From Phocoena phocoena (taxonomy: Eukaryota > Chordata > Mammalia > Artiodactyla > Phocoenidae), in NCBI RefSeq assembly GCF_963924675.1, contig NC_089232.1, positions 29,152,842 through 29,216,841 of the forward strand: 64,000 nt of DNA, in the 5' to 3' direction. Of the stretch, positions 58,391 through 64,000 are shown piece after piece. The notes beneath the pieces were generated by a model. That model worked only from the letters and a program-made list of their open reading frames with translations. It was not told the DNA's origin and did no database searches. Numbering within the stretch: the stretch's first letter is position 1; each line of letters begins with the position of its first letter. Position numbers and translations under genes: made by a program.

Positions 58391-59341
58391 GGGTGAATCA
58401 CTGGCTCATCTCCCTGCCTGAGTAAGGCTGCAGTCCGCTCAGCAATTGGGTGGGGCCATAGGCTGGCCTTCAAGGCTCCCCAGGATCACTCTTCAGTGTC
58501 CCTGGTCAGGTAGGCAAAAGGACAGCTGGTTTTCCTCTTTCCCAAAGAGGAGTTGTAGGATTTGCTCTTTGGCTGCCTGGGGTCTCTGGCAAGGCTTCCT
58601 GTTTGGGCAGGGCTGAGACTATATACTCAGAACTTGGGTGGAGCTGTTGACTTGCTTTCCTGTCCAGGTAGTGCTGTCTAAAGGGCTCCACAGCCTGTAC
58701 GATTCATTTACTGGGGACTAAAACCAGGCAGAAACACCACTTGAGTTTCCTGGCCAGACAGAGCCACCAGCACAGCTATGCAAATACGCAGAGTCACTGG
58801 CTGGAATCTCTGCTGAGTGCTGCCACTGCCAATAGGAACATGATCTGCCAAGATCAAAATGCTGGCTGCTTTAAGCGGCACCCTCTTCTTCATCTATATG
58901 TGATTCCCCCATAGTCCACCCTCCCAGATTCCCCGGGTGGGGTAACACCCAAGGGGGGTCTTGTGGGAATCGTCCATCAATGCTGGGGAAACTAGATGTC
59001 CATCTTGGGCTCTCTTTTTCCCACTGGGGAAACCAAAGGTCCAGACAGGCCCTCTCAGGGTGGCACTGTGCCAGCCTGTGGCGGGAGGGTGATGCAGTCA
59101 AACTGAGACCACTCCTCTTACTCTTTTACTGCATTGCTTCTTTGCCTCTGTGTCCAAGGGGTTCTTCAGCCTTACCTTGAGTTCTGGGATTTTCACAAAG
59201 GTGTCTTGTCTTTGCATATTTGCCACTTGTCTTTACGTGAGGGAGCTAAAGTCAGAGACCGCCTATTCTGCCATTTTGCTGACCTTTTATTATTCTCTTA
59301 ATGTCAATGGTATCAGTAGTGGTAACCTCACTTTCATTTCT

Positions 59342-60252
59342 TTTTTTTTTTTAATTTTTATTTTATATTGGACTATAGTTGATTTACAATGTTGAGTTAG
59401 TTTCAGGTGTACAGCAATGTGATTCAGTTATACATATATCTATTCTTTTTCAAATTCTTTTCCCATTATTGTTAATAGGTTATTACAGAATATTGAGCAG
59501 AGTTCTCTGTGCTTATACAGTAGGTCCTTGTTAGTTATCTATTTGAATACAGTAGTGTGTGTATATCAATCCCAAACTCCCAAATTATCCCTCCCCCTCA
59601 CCTTTCCCCTTTGAAAACCATAAGTTTGTTTTCTAAGTCTGAGTCTGTTTCTGTTTTATGAATAAGCTTGTTTGTATCACTTTTTTTGGATTCTGCATAT
59701 AAGCAATATCATATGATATTTGTCTTTCTCTGTCTGACTTACTTCATTTAGTAGGATAATCTCCAGGTCCATCCATATTGCCGCAAATGGCATTATTTCA
59801 TTCTTTTTAATGACTGAGTAATACTCTATATATGTACCATGTCTTCTTTATCCATTCATCTGTCTATAGACATTTAGGTTGCTTCCATGTCTTGGCTATT
59901 GTAAACAGCACTGCAATGAACAATGGGGTGCATGAGTCCTTTTGAACCATGGTTTTCTCTGGATATGTGCCCAGAAGTAGGATTGCTGGATCATATGGTA
60001 GCTATATTTTTAGTTTTTTAAGGAACTTCTGTACCATTCTCCATAGTGGCTGTACCAATTTACATACCCACCAACAGTGTAGGAGGGTTCCCTTTTCTCC
60101 ACACCCTCTCCAGCATTTGTTGTTTGTAGATTTTCTGATGATGGCCATTCTGACTGGTGTGAGGTGATACCTCATTGTAGTTTTGAATTGCATTTCTCTA
60201 ATAATTAGTGATGTTGAGCAGCTTGTCATGTGCCTCTTGGCCATCTGTATGT
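59342..60252 (-). mobile_element. 5'-truncated L1, 0.9 kb
   Basis: Poly-T, 'gttagtttcaggtgtacagc', 'tttagtaggataatctccag', then the ORF2 C-terminal region up to about 60252. Exact 11-bp TSD ctttcatttct at 59331-59341 and 60253-60263. The host L1 reads through continuously if the insert is removed. Confidence 0.94.
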
Positions 60253-61137
60253 CTTTCATTTCTGATAATAGCAATTTGTGTCTTCAATCTTTTTTCCTTA
60301 GCCTGGCTAGAGGTTTATCAATTTTATTGATCTTTTTAAAGAACCAAGTTTTCATTACTTTATCTGTTGTTTTCAATTTTATTGGTTTCTTTTCCTAAAT
60401 TTTATTTTTTCTGCTTATTTCAGATTTAATTTGCTCTTGTTTTTCCAGTTTCCTTTGGTGGAAGGTTTGATTATTAATTTTAGTTGTTTCTTCTTTTCTA
60501 ATATCCTCATTCAGTGCTATAAATTTCCCTCTGAGAACTACTGTCACTGAATCCCACAGATTTTTAAAAGTTGTATTTTCCTTTAATTCAAAATATTAAA
60601 TTTCTCTTGAGACCTCTTCTTTGGGTAATGTTATTTAGAAATGTGTTATTTAATCTCCAAGTATTTGGGGATTTTTCAGCCATTTTTCTGGTTTTGGTAT
60701 GTTGTTTTTGATATCTAGTATGGTCTTGAAGCACTCTTTGTATGATTTCTATTTTTCTAAATTTGTTAAGATATATGTTTTATGGCCCAGACTGTGGTCA
60801 ATATTAGTGAGTGTTCTATATGACCTTGAGAAGATAATCTGTTCTGCTCTTGTTGGACGAATTTTTCTGTAAATACAAATTAGATCCACTTGATTGATGG
60901 TGCTGTTCAGTTCAACTCTTTTCTTACTGATTTTCTGGCTGCTAGATCTGTCAGTACCAATAGTGGTATGTTGAAGTTTCCAGTTATAATAGTGGATTTG
61001 TCTGTTTCTTCTTGTAGTTATATCAGTTTTTGGCAAACATATTTTATGCTCTGTTGTTTGACACGTATGTACTAAGGACTGCTATGTCTTTTGGAGAATT
61101 GACCTCTTCATCATTATGCAATGCCCTCTTTATTCTT

Positions 61138-61317
61138 TTTTTTTAATTGAAGTATGAAGTATAGCTGATTTCACAAAATAAGTTCATTTGTATCATCTTT
61201 TTAGATTCCATAAATAAATGATATCATGCTGACTTACTTCACTTTGTATGATAATCTCTAGTTCCAGCCATGTTGCTGCAAATGACATTATTTCATTTTT
61301 TTATGGCTGAGTAATAT

Positions 61318-61353
<36 letters not shown>

Positions 61354-62567
61354 CTGTCTGTCACATCTTCTCTATCCATTCATCTGTCCAGGGACACTTA
61401 GGTTCTTCCATGTCTTGACTATTGTAAATAGTGCTGCTTATGAACATTGGGGTGCATGAATCATTTTGAATTAGAGTTTTCATCTTTTTCAGATATATGC
61501 CCAGGAATGGGATTGCTGGATCATATGGCAACTCTATTTTTAGTTTTCTGAGGAACCTCTATACTGTTTTCCATAGTGGCTGTACCAACTTACATTCCCA
61601 CCAGCAGTGTAGCAGGGTTCATTTTCTCCACACCTTCTCCAGCATTTATTATTTGTAGATGTTTTGATGATGGCCCTTCTGACCAGTGTGAGGTGATACC
61701 TCATTGTAGTTTTGATTTGCATTTCTCTAATAATTAGCGATGTTGAGCATCTTTTCATGTGTGTTGGCCATCTGTATGTCTTCTCTGGAGAAATGTCTAT
61801 TTAGGTCTTCTACCCATTTTTTGATTGGGTTGTTTGTTTTTTTATATTGAGTTGTATGAGCTGTTTGTATATTTTGGAAATTAAGCCCTTGTCAGTCATT
61901 TGCAAATATTTTCCCCCATTCCGTAGGTTGTCTTTTCATTTTGTTTATGGTTTACTTTGCTGGGCAAAAGCTTTTAAGTTTGATTAGGTCTCGTTTGTTT
62001 ATTTTTGCTTTTATTTCTTTTGCCTTGGGAGACTGACCTAAGAAAACATTTCTACAATTTCTGTCAGAGAATATTTTGCCTATGTTCTCTTCTAGGAGTT
62101 TTATGGTGTTGTGTCTTATATTTAAGTCTTTAATCCATTTTGAATTTATTTTTGTGTATGGTGTGAGAGAGTGGTCTAACTTTGTTGATTTACATGCGTC
62201 TGTCTAACTTTGCCAACACCATTTGCTGAAGAGACTGTCTTTTCTCCATTGTATATTCTTGCCTCCTTTATTGAAGATTAATTGACCATAGGTGTGTGGG
62301 TTTACTTCTGGGCACTCTACTCTGTTTCATTAATCCGTATGTCTGTTTTTGTGCCAATACCATGCTGTTTCGATTACTGTAGCTTTGTAGTATTGTCTGC
62401 AGTCTGGAAGGGTTATGACTCCAGCTTTGTTTTTTTTTCCTCAGGTTTGCTTTGGCAATACTGGGTCTTTTGTGGTTCCATATAAATTTTAGAATTATTT
62501 TTCTAGTTCTGTGAAAAATGCCCTGGGTAATTTGATAAGGATTGTGTTAAATCTGTAGATTGCTTTG
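61138..62567 (-). mobile_element. 5'-truncated L1, 1.43 kb
   Basis: Poly-T, the L1 3' end, then ORF2 C-terminal text ('gggattgctggatcatatgg') up to about 62567. TSD aatgccctctttattctt at 61120-61137 versus aatgacctcttcattctt at 62568-62585, two mismatches. ORF2 fragments on the minus strand are broken. Confidence 0.93.
61324..61362. repeat. (TG)n(TCTG)n microsatellite inside L1 ORF2
   Basis: TG run ending tctgtctgtc, in the same ORF2 position as the 52231-52289 microsatellite but in a different L1 copy. Confidence 0.95.
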
Positions 62568-63567
62568 AATGACCTCTTCATTCTTGATAATTTTCCTTGA
62601 CTCTGAAGTCTACTTTGTCTGAAATTAATGTTTTATTCCATCTCTTTACTTTTAATCTGTCTGTGTCTGTATTTAAAGTGAGTTTCTTATAGATAACATA
62701 TATTTGCATCTTTTAAATTCATCCACTCTGTTAATCTCTACCTTTTAATCGATATTTAGGTCGTTTACATTTGAAATGATTATTGATATAGTTAGAGTAA
62801 TATCTACCATATCTGTTGGTGTTTTCTACTCATTGCCCTTGTTCTGTATTTGTTTTTTATTTTTATTTTTGTGGGTTTTTTCCTCTCTTTCTGCCTTCTG
62901 TGGTTGTAATTGAACATTTTAAGGATTCCTTTTTCTCTCCTGTCTTATCATATCAATTATACTACTTTTTTTAGTGGTTGCCCTAGAGTTTGAAATATAA
63001 ATTTACTATGACTCCAAGTCCATTTTCAAATAACAGTGTCCCTTCATGGGTAGTACAAGTACATCATAACAAAGTATTCTCAGTTTTCCCCACCTGTTTC
63101 TTGTAACATTTCTGTCAATTTATGTCACTTACCCATAAGGTATATGATGTTGCTATTACTGTTTTGAACAAACTGTTAGATCAGTTAAGGTTAAGAAAAT
63201 AGATTTTATATTACCTTAATTTATTCCTTCTCTAATGCTCTTTATTTAGAGCTGATTTTCTGATGTATATAATTTTCTTCCTTTTAAGAACTTCTTTTAA
63301 AATACCTTGCAAAGCAGGACTACTGGCAACAAATTCCTTCCATTTTTATCTTTCTGAGAAAGTCTTTATTTCTCCTTCATTTTTTGAAGGCCAGTTGAAC
63401 TGTGTACAGGATTCTAGGTTGGTGGGTTTTTTCTTTCAATGCTTTAAATATTTCATTCTACTCTCTTTTTGCTTGCATGGTTTTTTGTTTTTTGTTTTTT
63501 AAGAAGTTCAAAATATTTCTTGTCCATGTTCCTCTATAGGTAAGATGTTTTTTCCTCTGACTTTTTT

Positions 63568-63780
63568 TTTTTTTTTTTTTTTTTTTTTGCGGTACGCGGG
63601 CCTCTCACTCTTGTGGCCTCTCCCGCTGCGGAGCACAGGCTCCAGACACACAGGCTCAGCAGCCATGGCTCATGGGCCCAGCCGCTCCACGGCATGTGGG
63701 ATCTTCCCAGACCAGGGCACGAACCCACGTCCCCTGCATCAGCAGGCGGACTCTCAACCACTGCGCCACCAGGGAAACCC
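63568..63780 (-). mobile_element. CHR-type SINE
   Basis: Long pure poly-T (about 27 including TSD bases), CHR body, head ending gggaaaccc. Exact 15-bp TSD tcctctgactttttt at 63553-63567 and 63781-63795. Confidence 0.96.
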
Positions 63781-64000
63781 TCCTCTGACTTTTTTCAAGA
63801 TTTTCTCTTTGATTGTTTGCAGTTTCAATATATGCCTAAGTGTGGTTTTTAGATATTTATCCTGCAGGTGTTCTCTGAGCTTCCTGTATCTGTGGTTTTA
63901 TGTCTGTCTTTAATTCTCATCACTGTTACTTCAACTATTTTTTCTTCTCTTCCTTCTTCCTTTTCCTTCTGGTGGTCCCCATTACACATATGTTACACTT

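Larger units (their letters stand above)
51716..59285 (-). mobile_element. Full-length old L1 (MA/MB-like) with TSD
   Basis: 3' end at 51716 (antisense 'cagctttattgagatataat'), 3' UTR to about 52200, ORF2 text (52205-55700), upstream/ORF1-type region (55700-57700), GC-rich 5' UTR (57700-59285). The 5' end on the minus strand begins close to gtcagcaaaatggcagaata, the usual L1 start style. 10-bp TSD tttattattc at 51706-51715 and 59286-59295. Minus the inserted L1 and two SINEs, the length is about 6.6 kb. All frames are broken. Confidence 0.85.
59296..64000 (-). mobile_element. Old L1, ORF2 to upstream region, runs off window
   Basis: Resumes after the full-length L1 with 'ggtatcagtagtggtaacct', then RT-region text ('tttatcaattttattgatct'), ORF2 N-terminal text ('gaagtctactttgtctgaaa') and the upstream region ('gagaaagtctttatttctcc', 'gtacaggattctaggttggt'). 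Split by two younger L1s (59342-60252, 61138-62567) and a SINE (63568-63780). The 5' end lies beyond the window. Confidence 0.82.

Noticed and set aside
58045..58473. 142-aa ORF in GC-rich DNA
   Set aside because: Lies in the tandemly repeated 5' UTR of the full-length L1; low-complexity composition, no domain.

Overview
This is nuclear DNA from a placental mammal, most likely a cetacean. The evidence is its retroposons. Seven copies of a ~210-bp tRNA-derived SINE of the CHR type (GC-rich body, head reading gggcttccctgg, A-tail) lie on both strands, with two longer (~300 bp body) CHR copies and two short tRNA-head copies. There are also several young L1 copies with the cetartiodactyl L1 3' UTR. 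I see no BovB LINEs, which argues against a ruminant. Older layers shared by eutherians are present: MIR, L2, L3/CR1-like, L1M, MLT1 and MLT2 LTRs, MER5-type hAT elements and Tigger1. Subfamily names come from recognised motifs, not from a search.

I found no protein-coding exon, tRNA, rRNA or snRNA gene that I can support. Every long ORF is explained by a repeat (L1 ORF2 remnants, L1 UTRs, SINE bodies, microsatellites) or occurs singly in AT-rich DNA. The window is intergenic or deep intronic.

Layout. 1-8.65 kb: old L1M pieces with nested MIRs, two CHR SINEs and a 1.4-kb young L1. 8.65-18.9 kb: sparse repeats, including an MLT1 LTR, two hAT elements, L1M 3' ends and an MLT2 solo LTR with a target-site duplication. 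18.96-23.2 kb: an old antisense L1M carrying a nearly identical 219-bp dispersed duplication. 23.4-39 kb: the most repeat-poor part, with MIR, L2 and L3 fragments and two stretches that look like candidate conserved noncoding DNA, one containing a pair of related noncoding segments. 39-49 kb: L1M, MLT1, L2, SINEs and microsatellites. 49.2-64 kb: a deep stack of minus-strand L1s. A very old L1 is split by a full-length L1 (51716-59285) that has a TSD and a tandemly repeated 5' UTR; both are split again by younger L1s, SINEs and a Tigger1.

No multi-gene system is present, so genes do not work together here. The notable content is retroposon stratigraphy, local rearrangement and possible noncoding regulatory sequence.
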